This document shows, in pieces, positions 13,561 to 23,262 of a stretch of DNA of 64,000 nucleotides. Made by a program: the position numbers and the translations under genes. The DNA is from Parasponia andersonii (taxonomy: Eukaryota; Streptophyta; Magnoliopsida; Rosales; Cannabaceae): the NCBI GenBank assembly GCA_002914805.1, contig JXTB01000001.1, positions 1,370,525 to 1,434,524 of the forward strand, given 5' to 3'. Positions within the stretch are counted from its first letter, which is position 1; each line of letters starts with the position of its first letter. Under the pieces are notes generated by a model. It was not told the DNA's origin. It searched no databases and worked only from the letters and a program-made list of their open reading frames with translations.

Positions 13561-14017
13561 AAGAGGCCATTTGGTAAAAGGTAATCCAAATTTTCAGATT
13601 AATGAGAATGTTAAAAATGGTGATACGAATGTCTGATATTCAAAATAATTGTGTTTGTTTTACACACATAAATCTTGTTTATGATTCCTAAATAGTAGAT
13701 AATTGTATTTAGTTGCACACGAGAATGTGTTTAAATTAAACTTAAAAAATAATTTTAAAATTAAATTACTTATAAAATAATAAAATTTGTTAGCATAAAA
13801 TAAAACAATTTGATATGATTATTAGAATGTTGTACTTTTTTGTTTCGTTTTTTAGGGCGAGTTTTAGATAAAAGGTCATCTAAAATCTACATATTTTGGC
13901 AATTTTAAGCAAATCCTCCGAGGTGATTATTTTACTGGGTATCAAAATAGTACCAAATATGAAGATGTATTGAAATACTCATTCCACCTAATGATTACCC
14001 CATATCAAACATCTCTT
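13561..14017. mobile_element. MITE-like element with imperfect inverted ends, inside the hAT element
   Basis: The left end aagaggccatttggtaaaag (13561) and the right end, ending ...catatcaaacatctctt (14017), pair as imperfect terminal inverted repeats of about 25 bp, with gtaatc/gattac at their inner edges. Ends beginning 'ggccatttggtaa' are common in plant MITEs. There is no coding sequence. No convincing target duplication flanks it, so superfamily and exact borders are open. Confidence 0.5.
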
Positions 14018-14328
14018 AAATGTTGTGTTAGGCTACATCCTAAATAGGCTAAGGATAGTTATAAGAGTGAACGGGTTTAAGTTATCAATCAGTATTAGAC
14101 AGTGTACATGTATTTAAAAAAAAAAAACACGTATATATGAAAAGTTATTGGCCAGTTTGACTAGAAATTGACTGATTTTTGCCAAAATCGAGAACCGAAC
14201 CGGCCACCTCAATTTTAATACTTTTTAATTTATAACCGACTGTTAAAGTGGAAAAATCATATGGTTCAGTGTGGTGCAGTGCAGATTGAGCAATTTCTGC
14301 AGTTTGACGATTATTTTGAATACTCCTA

Positions 14329-14800
14329 ATATTTACCCTTATGTGGAAATGTGTAAGTGTTAGCTCTAGCACAATGTTTGACAGCATGATCATAGAGCCA
14401 AGGACGACCAAGGAGGATATGAGCAACATCTGTAGGCAACGTATTACAATAAAGATCTTTGGAATAAGGATCCATTTTAAGCGAAATGAGACATCTTTAA
14501 TTCACTGGTAAGGAGGTTTGATCAACCCATGCAACTTTGGAAGGGTGGGGGTGAGGTTCTGGCTTAAGATTGAATCTTGTAACAATGGCTCGAGAAACCA
14601 CATTTATAGTACTTCCTCTGTCAATGACTAATTTACAAGTATCACCATTTAAGAGAAATAGAAGTGTGGAAAATTGTAGTATGCTTCCAAGCTTCTTTAG
14701 GAGCAAGACTAGACAAAATACATCCCATAACAGAGACATGTGAAGCATAACAAATGTCATCATCTTCTTCATACTCAGGAGAATAATCTTCATAGCCAGG
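14329..14800 (-). pseudogene. Ty3 aspartic protease region (degenerate)
   Basis: The minus-strand translation contains CKLVIDRGSTINVVSRAIV, where RGST stands in for the usual DxGS/T active-site turn. After a shift it contains HILLGRPWLYDHAVKH, the second conserved protease motif of this lineage. Retroviral-type protease cleaves the Gag-Pol polyprotein. The hAT element interrupts the frame just after this motif. Frameshifts near 14500 separate the pieces. Confidence 0.75.
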
Positions 14801-16000
14801 TTCTTCCATTAGAACAATGGTAACAATCTCTTCATTGTTGGTTTCATCATCAATATCCTCATCAAAAAGTTCCAAAGTTATAGTACGTTTCGGGCAACGA
14901 GAGGTGATATGACCTTTCACATGACAATTATGACGCTCAATTTAATTGGCTGAAGAGCGAGAAATAGAAGCATTGTCATGAGCTTTCGACAAAGGAGTGA
15001 CAAAACTTGCATTAGGACGAGGAAGAATAGTGGGAGTATCAGTCGTACGATATATAGGAGATGATTGAAGATATTTCTCAATTTCAAGAATCTTATGATA
15101 GATATTTCTCAATTTCAAGAATCTTATGATAAGCATCGTCAACAGAATCATAAATCTGTAAAAGAACTCGACGCTTGATATCCATCCCCAAGCTATTAAC
15201 AAACCGAGAGATAGTAAAAGAGGCAGTTTCATCAATATCATAACGTGTTGAGAAATCTCCAAATTTTACATCATATTCGTTCACAGTTAAAGACCCTTGA
15301 TGAATATTCAAAAATTGATTTTCAAGTTGAGAAACATAAGATGGCAGTAAATATTTCTCCTTCAATTCTGCTTTCATCTCTTCCCAAACAGCAAAAGGAG
15401 TTTGAGCCATATTGAGGAGGACATTCTGCCAATAGAACTTAGTAGTGCCAACTAATTTCATCTTTGCAAAGCGAATTCACTGCTCATTATTCATGTTGTA
15501 CCACTTAAAAAAAAATTCAATAAAGACTAACCAATCAAGAAAGCATCGGGGTTATAGCGACCATCAAAGTCAGGAGCTTCGACTTTAATCTTCTTAGTCA
15601 AATCATGAGGATCAACAAAATGCACTCAAGGAGGTTGTTGAACCTGAACAGTCAGGGCGGCATCAGTATCACCGTCTAATGCATCGACGGCTTTAGTGAT
15701 ATGAACAACACGTAATGGGGCTTGGACGACTGGTGTTGGCAAAATTCCAGTTTGAACATTCTCTGATTGTGATGAAAAGGAGCCAGAAGAATGAGTCACA
15801 GGACTGTGGACCTACTGTTTCCCAATAGATTTATAAAGTTTGCTTAATTTTCTTCAATGAAAGTGCATAATTAGTGTCTATATTTGTCTGCATAGTAGAG
15901 ATAGAATTGACTAATTGAGCAATTAATTGACTCAAATTAGCAATTTACTCATCTGTAGCAGCTTTCTTTGTCGGACTTGTGGATGAATCTCTTGTAGTCA
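14642..16000 (-). pseudogene. Ty3 Gag (degenerate)
   Basis: The frame opens near 16000 (MTTRDSSTSPTKKAATDE followed by stops). It includes the capsid-type core at 15560-15093 (DFDGRYNPDAF, then FAKMKLVGTTKFYWQNV, then FLNIHQGSLTVNEYDVKF). It ends with a nucleocapsid knuckle, CHVKGHITSRCPKR, near 14920, in which the first cysteine of the CX2CX4HX4C pattern is lost. A 33-bp tandem duplication at about 15070-15135 causes an apparent overlap of two frames. Gag forms the particle that packages the element RNA. Confidence 0.8.
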
Positions 16001-16707
16001 TAGTGAAATTTCAAGATTCCACCAATAATAAAGGACGTAAAAATAGTGTCAAAAACTTAATAATTAGCCAAGTAAAATTTTATAACACCAAAAAATGAGA
16101 AACTTCCCAAAAATCAGATTGGATGGAAAATGATTGATTTTCAGGTTTTGTTGAGTTGAATCACTAAGTTTCACCGAGTTGACTCGCGAGTTGAAGCAAA
16201 TCTATGTTTCAGACCAGATTTGAGTATATGTATACCAAACTGAGATTGTATGGTTGATTTGAGTTGGGGAATTGGATTGGGAGCGACAATCGATGACTTA
16301 GTACCGTGAATCGTCGAAATCAGTAGCTGAAACTCAAGAGTGATTCTGAAATCAGTGGCTGAACTCAGAGGTGTTGTGAAGATCGATTTTCTACAACTTG
16401 GTGGGCGAGGACGACTTGGATTCCGACGAGGTTAGTGGCGCTATTGGCAACTAGGACACACAAATGCGGGCTTGGGTGGGTCGCCGTACTGGTTAAACGA
16501 CGGTGAGGTAGTCGGCAGTGTGTGAGGATGCTAGAAAAGTGGATGGTGGAAGCTGGGGTAGGTCGAAGATAGTATCATGTTTCCTCTTTTTTCTTTACTT
16601 CTATTTTTTTTTTAATTACGAAAATTTAAAAATAAGCTAAGCAGAAACAGTAATCAACAAAATATAAGTGCAGGCCAGAGAAATTCGAAGTGAATCTGAT
16701 ACCAAAT
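16001..16707 (-). other. Ty3 leader between primer-binding site and gag
   Basis: There is no coding frame. The minus strand reads from the primer-binding site through a pyrimidine-rich leader to the probable gag start near 16000. Several in-frame stops precede gag. Confidence 0.6.
16694..16706 (-). promoter_or_regulatory. primer-binding site (initiator tRNA-Met type)
   Basis: On the minus strand TTGGTATCAGATTC follows the LTR end after one or two bases. Its first 10-11 bases match the TGGTATCAGAGC sequence complementary to the 3' end of plant initiator tRNA-Met, the usual primer of many plant LTR elements. Confidence 0.8.
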
Positions 16708-17026
16708 TGACGTAGCACTAGTGAAAAAATACAAGTAGAGGAAGAAGAGAAAGAAAAGAGAAATAGAGAATAACAGAGAGGATTTAAGGAAGAGAACGAG
16801 AATTCTGGACAGAATAATAGCTGATTGTTGTATTTCATAAATCAAAATTTAAATTACAATGACAATAGAAATAGAAAGACTTATTTATAGATAAATTTAA
16901 GACACAGACTAGAGCAAACAATTAATGGTAACTAATAATTAATTACTTAAAATTAAAATACCTTATTAATAGTTTCTATATTTCCGCCTAGTATAAATCT
17001 TTAGAGGTCTTCTAGATGCTTTGTCA
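16708..17026 (-). repeat. 5' LTR of the Ty3 element (319 bp)
   Basis: Read on the minus strand, the LTR begins TGACAAAGC and ends GCTACGTCA, so the ends are short inverted repeats TGAC...GTCA. A TATA-like tctataaataag lies at 16880-16891, placing the transcription start in the second half. The primer-binding site follows directly. Immediately upstream on the minus strand is the broken F-box reading frame, so this is an insertion border. The partner LTR is missing. Confidence 0.85.
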
Positions 17027-17304
17027 GATTATTTTGGTTCAAACATCGTAGAATCGCTAGAATATTGATCACATAAATCTAAAGCGGGCACCGAAGCCCA
17101 TAGGGGTCTCCAACGCTTGGAAAGAATACTTGTCCATACAACGTTGATGGTGGGAAGAAGTGAGAGGATGTGGTGGATTATTGAGTCGGGTAACTCCAAC
17201 ATTCGATCGCAATCGCCTTTTCTTTTCTTTCCGACTCCTTTTGCTGCCATGGTTGTGTGAAGTTTGGTTCTTGGAGCCCTTTTAGAGTGCGCCTTTCTCT
17301 TCAT
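17027..17304 (-). pseudogene. truncated F-box protein gene (5' exon fragment)
   Basis: The minus-strand frame from ATG at 17302-17304 gives about 91 residues. It has a basic N-terminus with KGVGKKRKGDCDRM, then an F-box (MLELPDSIIHHILSLLPTIN and ILSKRWRPLWASVPALDL, about residues 35-78). The F-box binds SKP1 in SCF ubiquitin ligases, and this subtype normally continues for several hundred residues with LRR and FBD regions. Here the frame runs into the LTR at 17026 and stops. No continuation is found on the other side of the retroelement, so the gene is broken and probably non-functional. Confidence 0.8.
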
Positions 17305-18950
17305 TTGAACAAGATCAACCGGCAGTACTATACCTGAGCTTTTGTTTTTTTTTTACCTCAACTATGTTATCCTCAATAGCTCGAGCCCATACTTGTGCAC
17401 CAAGTAATAATAGGGTTTGATTTTCAGCGAAAAGAAAAAGTAATAGTTTTGATTTCTTTTCTTTGAATTCCAGGATCTTATTTCTATTTTGATTTGATAA
17501 GGGCGTCTATAAATAGATTAAAATTATATTAATTATAATTTGTGAACTAATTATTCAGTTTTTTTTTTCTTTTGATAAAACTAATTATTCAGCTTTTAGG
17601 GCTTCTTCATTTATAGCAATTCTGAACAGGAAAAATATCAAAAACACTCCTTCATGTTATTTTAACATACCAGCTTTCCATCCAGTCTCCATTAATAACT
17701 TCTGAGTATAAATTTTTTCCTTGAAAAATAACCGGCACATTACGAATAATTAAACACTACTCTAGTCAAAGAATTTTGATTTTTCCTTATTTATTATATA
17801 TTTTTAAGAATGAATTCGAGTATTCCATTTGGTTGTTAAGTTTAATTTTTAACGTGATTAGGGTACTTTGGTCACTTTTCAGATAAAGGGATAGTTTGGA
17901 TTTTCCAAACTAAGGGATATATTATATTTCTATATAAAGACATGTTGGAAACTGGAATGTTGCTAAAACACAACGGAGGACTTTTATATTTTTTATTTTT
18001 TTAAAAAAATTGCAGCAAAATGATCGATTTTTGAGCATATTTTAAATAAATATCTGGTTTTTAAATGTTTTAACACAATTGCTGGCTGATATTTCAGTTT
18101 ATATACCAAGTATAAAATATGATGTATCTAATATAAAAATTAATAAATTTAGTACACAAACTAAAATTAGTATAAATAGATATATCAAGTGTTAAAATAG
18201 ATGTATTTGGCCATTTAGCTGTGAAAAAGAAAAAATAGACATTTATTAAAACTAAGGATAAGAAAAAAAAGGGACACATTTACCAAAATATAATATGGCT
18301 GGACTTAACAATGCCAAATCAATGAAAAAAATCACCTAATTTAAATTCTAAATCTATGCATTCAGTTTTTAATTTCACAATTTTTCATTTATATTTTTAA
18401 TGAGATTTGATATCAACTAATTAGTTGGTTATAAATTGGGACACTAAAATTAAAAGAAGAATTTGAATTTTAAACTTAATATTGATTAAAAAGAAGTGCG
18501 ATTACTACTTACTATACTAAATTGCGCTTTTATCTACAATTGGTTGCTTGTAGCGGAATCTATGCGCTATATATAATTGGCTTGCATTTTTAATTTTCAA
18601 AAATACTAAAAGTTAAATGTGACAATAAGAAACACATATCACACCTTCATTAGTTTGTAGTACTAAGTACTAAAATGTTTAGTAGAACTCTTTATTTTCA
18701 CTTTTAACTTTCAACTTTTCAGTATTTTAAAATTTAAGCCTACCAAAAGCTACATTTGCTTATTTCAATTCCAAACGATTTTGATAAAATAAGAAAAAGT
18801 ATTACGGATAACATGTATAGTTGATGTGAGAGGCCTAGACGCCTGGTCAATTATGGTGTATTAGTTGTTTTGATTTGGTTCTTAATGGAATTAGGAAAGA
18901 TAAAAAGATAAATGGAGGACAGACACATTTTTGCTAACTTGCTTTATATA
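17305..18950. other. AT-rich spacer, no gene seen
   Basis: Upstream flank of the F-box fragment and spacer. Short simple-sequence runs and AT-rich DNA only. A 28-bp stretch at about 18865-18892 (agttgttttgatttggttct and following bases) is also found at about 7453-7480, so both places may hold remnants of one dispersed repeat. Confidence 0.5.
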
Positions 18951-18954
18951 TATA

Positions 18955-19160
18955 TATAAATTTTTAAAAAATGGGGTTTAACTAATGACCTCTACTTATT
19001 ACAAATTAAAGGAAAATATCTACTACTACTCAATTCTCACTCTATTCGATTACGGATAATACACTTTTACGCTCATCCTTGGTGTGACTCGAACTTAAGA
19101 ACAAGATTCGAGATAATGGATATTCTTACCACTTGAGTCAACCCACTTCGTCGACTTGCT
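18955..19160 (-). mobile_element. tRNA-derived SINE
   Basis: On the minus strand an A-box-like TGACTCAAGTGG (about 19140-19129) is followed some 35 bp on by a perfect B box, GTTCGAGTC (19094-19086). This is the internal RNA polymerase III promoter of tRNA-derived SINEs. The body then runs to a TA-rich tail near 18955. The ends are estimated; target duplications were not resolved. It sits about 130 bp upstream of the first recognisable exon of the CNGC pseudogene. Confidence 0.6.
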
Positions 19161-19908
19161 AGAATTAAGATACTGCAAGAGATAGGATTAGCCATGCCTT
19201 AAGTTACATCAAATTGCATTTATTTTACAAGTGTGATTAGCAACAATTTAATCATTTTCTTTCCGGTACAATTTATTTCGTTCATCTTTTGTAGGTGTAC
19301 AAGTTCCTGATCAGAAATGGACTATTCTGAAAAAGATGATACCCGGATGATATTAGAATCATCTCCACAATTATTGAGATCAGGTGAAATAGAAGTTTGC
19401 TGCAGCCCTTACTAAACAATTTTCCCAACAAATCAAAGTTCCAAGGAAGCTCAACCAAAAGGCTCAAAGGCCTCCAGTTTCATATATCATAAGGTAAGTT
19501 GATAAGTATGTCTATAAGGGTCAATGGAATAGGGAGTTTTGAGGTGGCTATATTCAAATTTTCTGGTTTTCTTTTTCACTTCTTAATTTAACAGCTTTAT
19601 GTTTTGGTATTCTGAAGTCATTTTTTACGTACTCTCATTTGGATACTCATACAGCTTCACTGACACACTAATTATATTCTTTTGTTTGCAGTTCAATAAT
19701 GCCCTGTGTTTCGATTATAAAGGCTGTGTTAAAAGAAGCTTTTCATGTTTATGCCCATATATTCCTGGTGTCATGATCTCTCATACCAAGTTAGTGCAAC
19801 AATGGATCAAATTCTTTGACATTGCTTGCTTGGTCGCAGTTTTTGTTGACCCTTGGTTTTTCTTCCTGTTGTCTGCACAACAGGTTTGACTCTTGGTCCT
19901 CTTCTAGT

Positions 19909-19952
<44 letters not shown>

Positions 19953-20158
19953 GGGCACCGGAGTATTTTTTTTTTTACCTATAGATAGGTATCAATTTGA
20001 CCAATGAAAATTTAATATGTATATTTTTTTATTGTAAAAAGTAAGAGAGAGAAAGAGCATTAATGATGCACGTCTTTTCATGCACTTCATTATAGTCATT
20101 GGATCACCATTAGATGGTGATCCAACGGCTAAAAAAAATACCTACTAGATTAGCAACC
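19953..20158 (+). mobile_element. MITE copy A of a (TA)n-associated family
   Basis: This copy lies in the second recognisable intron of the CNGC pseudogene, between (TA)n tracts on both sides. It shares with the other three copies the core gcattaatgatgcacgtctt, a short palindrome ggatcaccattagatggtga plus tcc, and poly-T/A 'acctat' borders. Non-coding. It lacks the right-hand inverted border segment present in copies B-D. Confidence 0.8.
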
Positions 20159-21959
20159 ATTATATATATATATATCTTTCTATTTGAGAGACTACTTTGA
20201 CAGGTAAATTTTTTTAAGTCTTTTACATCAAACTATTTTAATATATATTCTCTACTCTTTTTGGCAGGAGAATAAGTGCATAGTTATAAACCAGCCCATG
20301 ACCAAAAGTGTAGTAGTTTTCATCAGAAGCATGACTGACTTCATATACTTACTGCATATGATTCTTCAGGTGTTTTACTAGGCTTCCACAGAATGCTGCT
20401 TCTTTTTGTTTTTTGGTTTCGCATGCTAATTTAGGAGAGGTCAATTTCTTTTATCCCACAGTTTAGGCTGGCTTATGTGGCTCCTAAGTCTAGAGTAGTT
20501 GGTGCTGGAGAGATAGTTGAACAACCAAAGAAAATTGCCCTGAATTACCTGAAGGGGTACTTTTTCATTGACTTATTTGTTGTTCTACCACTTCATCAGG
20601 TGAGTTTCTTCTCTGTTTTTACCTCTTTGTGAGCTAGTTACAAGTAATATATATTCAACTCACAAATTAGCTCCTTAATAAAAATAAGTTCAGACTAAGT
20701 TTCATCCCAAAAAATGCTCTCTCCTTGATCTAATAAATTAGTTCCTTGAAATATTTGTAGTTGATAATTTTGGTAATCCTACCAAAGTTCCCATTACTAT
20801 CTGGAGGGAATTTCACGAAAAACCTTCTACGGACAGCAATTCTTGTTCAGTACATTCCGAGGTTTTACAGATTCCTACCTTTGCTTGCTGGTCAGTCTCC
20901 AAATGGCTTCATATTCGAAACGGCATGGGCCAACTTTGCCATAAACCTTGCTACTTTCATGTTAGCTGGCCATGTGGTTGGGTCCTTCTGGTACCTCTTT
21001 GGCTTACAGGTGACACTTTCATGTGTTACTTCTTGCTCAATTCTAAACTTTTATATGTATATGGTCAGTGGATTTTTCTCGTAACATTTAATTTATTTCT
21101 TTGAGCTATTGTCACCAGAGAGTCAATCAATGTCTTAGGGATGCCTGTCACAAATCTAGCATCCAATTATGCATAAAATTCATAGATTGTGGTGATGGAA
21201 GCTCCATTCAAGATTTTGTTAAGGATCCAACACGGGATTAGCTGGAAAGAAAATGTTAACTCCACTGCTTGTTTTACTGAACAAGGTTTTGCTTACGGAA
21301 TCTACAATAAGGCTATGACTCTCACAACCGAAAAGAACATAATAACAAGATATGTATATTCATTGTTTTGGGGATTCCAGGTATATATTTTCCTTACAAT
21401 TTCACTTAGTAACATCCTCAATCACTCATCTAATGCCCAAAATTTCATAAAATTGAGCCTAAAGGTTTCTAGTAGTTCCTCTAAGCTTATAGGGTGCTGA
21501 TATTTGACCCCTTTGATTTCATGTAGCAAATCAGTACCCAGGCAGGGAATCTAGCTCCAAGCTCTTTCATATGGGAAGTCCTTTTCACTATGGCCATTAT
21601 TGGACTGGGCCTCTTGCGCTTTGCTCTCCTCGTTGGAAATATGCAGAATTTTCTTCAGTCTCTTGGACGGAGGTACACATATAACATTGTACATCTTACC
21701 TTCACATCTCTCAAAATAAAAAATAAATAAATAAAAAATGAAAAAAAGCTCTATCTGTTAAACAATTGTCTGTGAAACGATTTCTTAGGAGATTGGATAT
21801 GTCACTAAAACGTCGCGACATCGAAAGATGGATGAGCTGTCGTGGATTGCCAGATGAACTGAGAAAGTATGCCTTTTAAATTTCTTAGATCAAATATGCA
21901 ACCATTAATGGAGTTACTTTGAGACATAGATATGCACGTAACATATCTATACGAGTAGT

Positions 21960-22706
21960 TGTTAACGGAGGTTTTATCAATAATAAATTTAGGAAAATGG
22001 CAAGATATAGCTTGTGTGTGAAAATGGTTAATTAACTAAAGCAAATAAAAAGACAAGAATTTTATAGTGGTTCAGCCCAAAAAAAGATGAGCTTACGTCT
22101 ATTGTTTTTCACTATTTTATGGAGAATTACAAAAACTCAAAATTACAATGTGTTGTCCGGAAAGAAGAAGCAAGAGTTTAAAAGGTTCTCTCCAAAAATT
22201 TCCCAAAAGATCCCCAATCGAAACATTGAACTCCCTTTATATAAGTGAGGATAGCTCAATGTTTCCCAATTGTGAGAATGGGTAATTGTATAATCGGGTA
22301 ATATAATTTGACTAACAAAATAACTGGGTAATCACTTAAATGAGATGACTGGTCGATATTTAAAGAGAAACTTTTGTTTCTCTTTCTTTGGAGGTTACCC
22401 GTTTGACGAAGTTTAATCTAGTTTTCTTTTCATTCTGGTCGCACTTAATTCGTTCAGAGGAGGTCGCATTAACTTATGCAGTGGAGGTCGCACGTAAACT
22501 CGTTCCGAAGAGGTCGTACTAACTTATACAGTGGAGGTCGCACGTAAACTCGTTCGGAAGAGGTCGCACTAACTTATGCGGTGGAGGTCGCACGTATCTC
22601 TTTTGGAAAAGGTCGCACTTAATCTTACTTATGCGACTTGACACTCACTTGGTCAACTTTTCCTTTTATGTATTGACCAATATATAGGATTTTAGACTGC
22701 ACAACA
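21960..22706 (-). repeat. 3' LTR of the Tat-type element (747 bp)
   Basis: The plus strand reads tgttaacggagg...gactgcacaaca. On the element strand it begins TGTTGTGCAG and ends CCGTTAACA. The purine-rich ACTGGGGGCCAA lies immediately upstream on the element strand. The U3 part carries three 50-bp tandem units (22451-22600). Confidence 0.88.
22451..22625 (-). repeat. 50-bp tandem repeats in the LTR U3 region
   Basis: Units begin cgttc at 22451, 22501 and 22551, exactly 50 bp apart, with a partial fourth. Each contains two copies of gaggtcgca/c. Repeats at this place in LTRs often act as enhancer-like elements; that role is inference here. Confidence 0.85.
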
Positions 22707-22722
22707 ATTGGCCCCCAGTTCT
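22707..22722 (-). promoter_or_regulatory. polypurine tract of the Tat-type element
   Basis: On the minus strand the tract reads aactgggggccaa directly before the LTR start. It is the expected plus-strand primer site for second-strand synthesis. Confidence 0.7.
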
Positions 22723-23117
22723 ATTAGTTCTTTAGGACAAAATGGAGCTTCCTTCTTCTATAAGTGCGAGCATAAAAATGCGACGTCATGACCTAGACTT
22801 GAGACCCTTGAAGAGTCGAAGAGTCCCCAGATCTCAAATCTCACCTTTTCAAGATCACGCGCACCTTTTTCTGACAGATGAAACTACTTGTAACCTTTTC
22901 TAAGAAGAATAGCAAAACTTGAGGACATTTTTCCCTTCTTTTTCCTTGTTTAACAAACATAATGATAGCGATGATGCCAGCTTTCGTCTTAAATCGAATC
23001 GTTTTAAATTTTGAAAAGATTCCGATTTAATTTCAGAAAAACCAAATCCCGCATGAACTTCGGCCTTTGGATCTAAAAATTAAATACCTTGATCTATGGC
23101 TGTGATTTGACGACGCT

Positions 23118-23140
23118 CGAGGTATATATATATATCGAAA
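23118..23140 (+). promoter_or_regulatory. TATA-like element upstream of the antisense ORF
   Basis: The tract gaggtatatatatatatcg lies about 130 bp before the first ATG of the antisense ORF (23263). It is followed by a pyrimidine-rich, leader-like segment. It looks like a core promoter on the plus strand, opposite to the gag-pol direction. Confidence 0.45.
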
Positions 23141-23262
23141 ACTAATCTGCATCCTAAAAAAACCTATCGTCTGCTATTTCTCTCAAAACCCAAAGTATTC
23201 ACAAAGCAATCCTTCCGGCGTCGTTCTGTTTCTCAGCTCGCACAACTTTGTCATCTTTTCCG

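Larger units (their letters stand above)
11532..14328 (-). mobile_element. non-autonomous hAT element nested in the Ty3 element
   Basis: The outer ends are tagcggtgttca at 11532 and, inverted, gaatactccta at 14318-14328, both fitting hAT termini (TAGNG...). They are flanked by 8-bp copies atgtttac (11524-11531) and atatttac (14329-14336), which differ at one base and match the 8-bp target duplications of hAT elements. Joining the flanks restores a continuous Ty3 frame across the protease-RT linker. Sub-terminal regions are rich in short 'aaccg/cggtt' motifs, also typical of hAT. No transposase frame is present in the 2.8 kb. The strand is arbitrary. Confidence 0.88.
8830..17026 (-). mobile_element. 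decayed Ty3/gypsy retrotransposon interrupted by a hAT element
   Basis: On the minus strand the order is 5' LTR (17026-16708), primer-binding site, leader, gag, protease, reverse transcriptase, RNase H and integrase, the Ty3 order. The coding parts carry many stops and frameshifts, so the element is dead. A hAT insertion (11532-14328) lies between the protease and the reverse transcriptase. No 3' LTR is found beyond the integrase: nothing like the 17026-16708 LTR occurs below 8840, so the element is truncated there. The lower boundary is therefore approximate. Confidence 0.85.
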
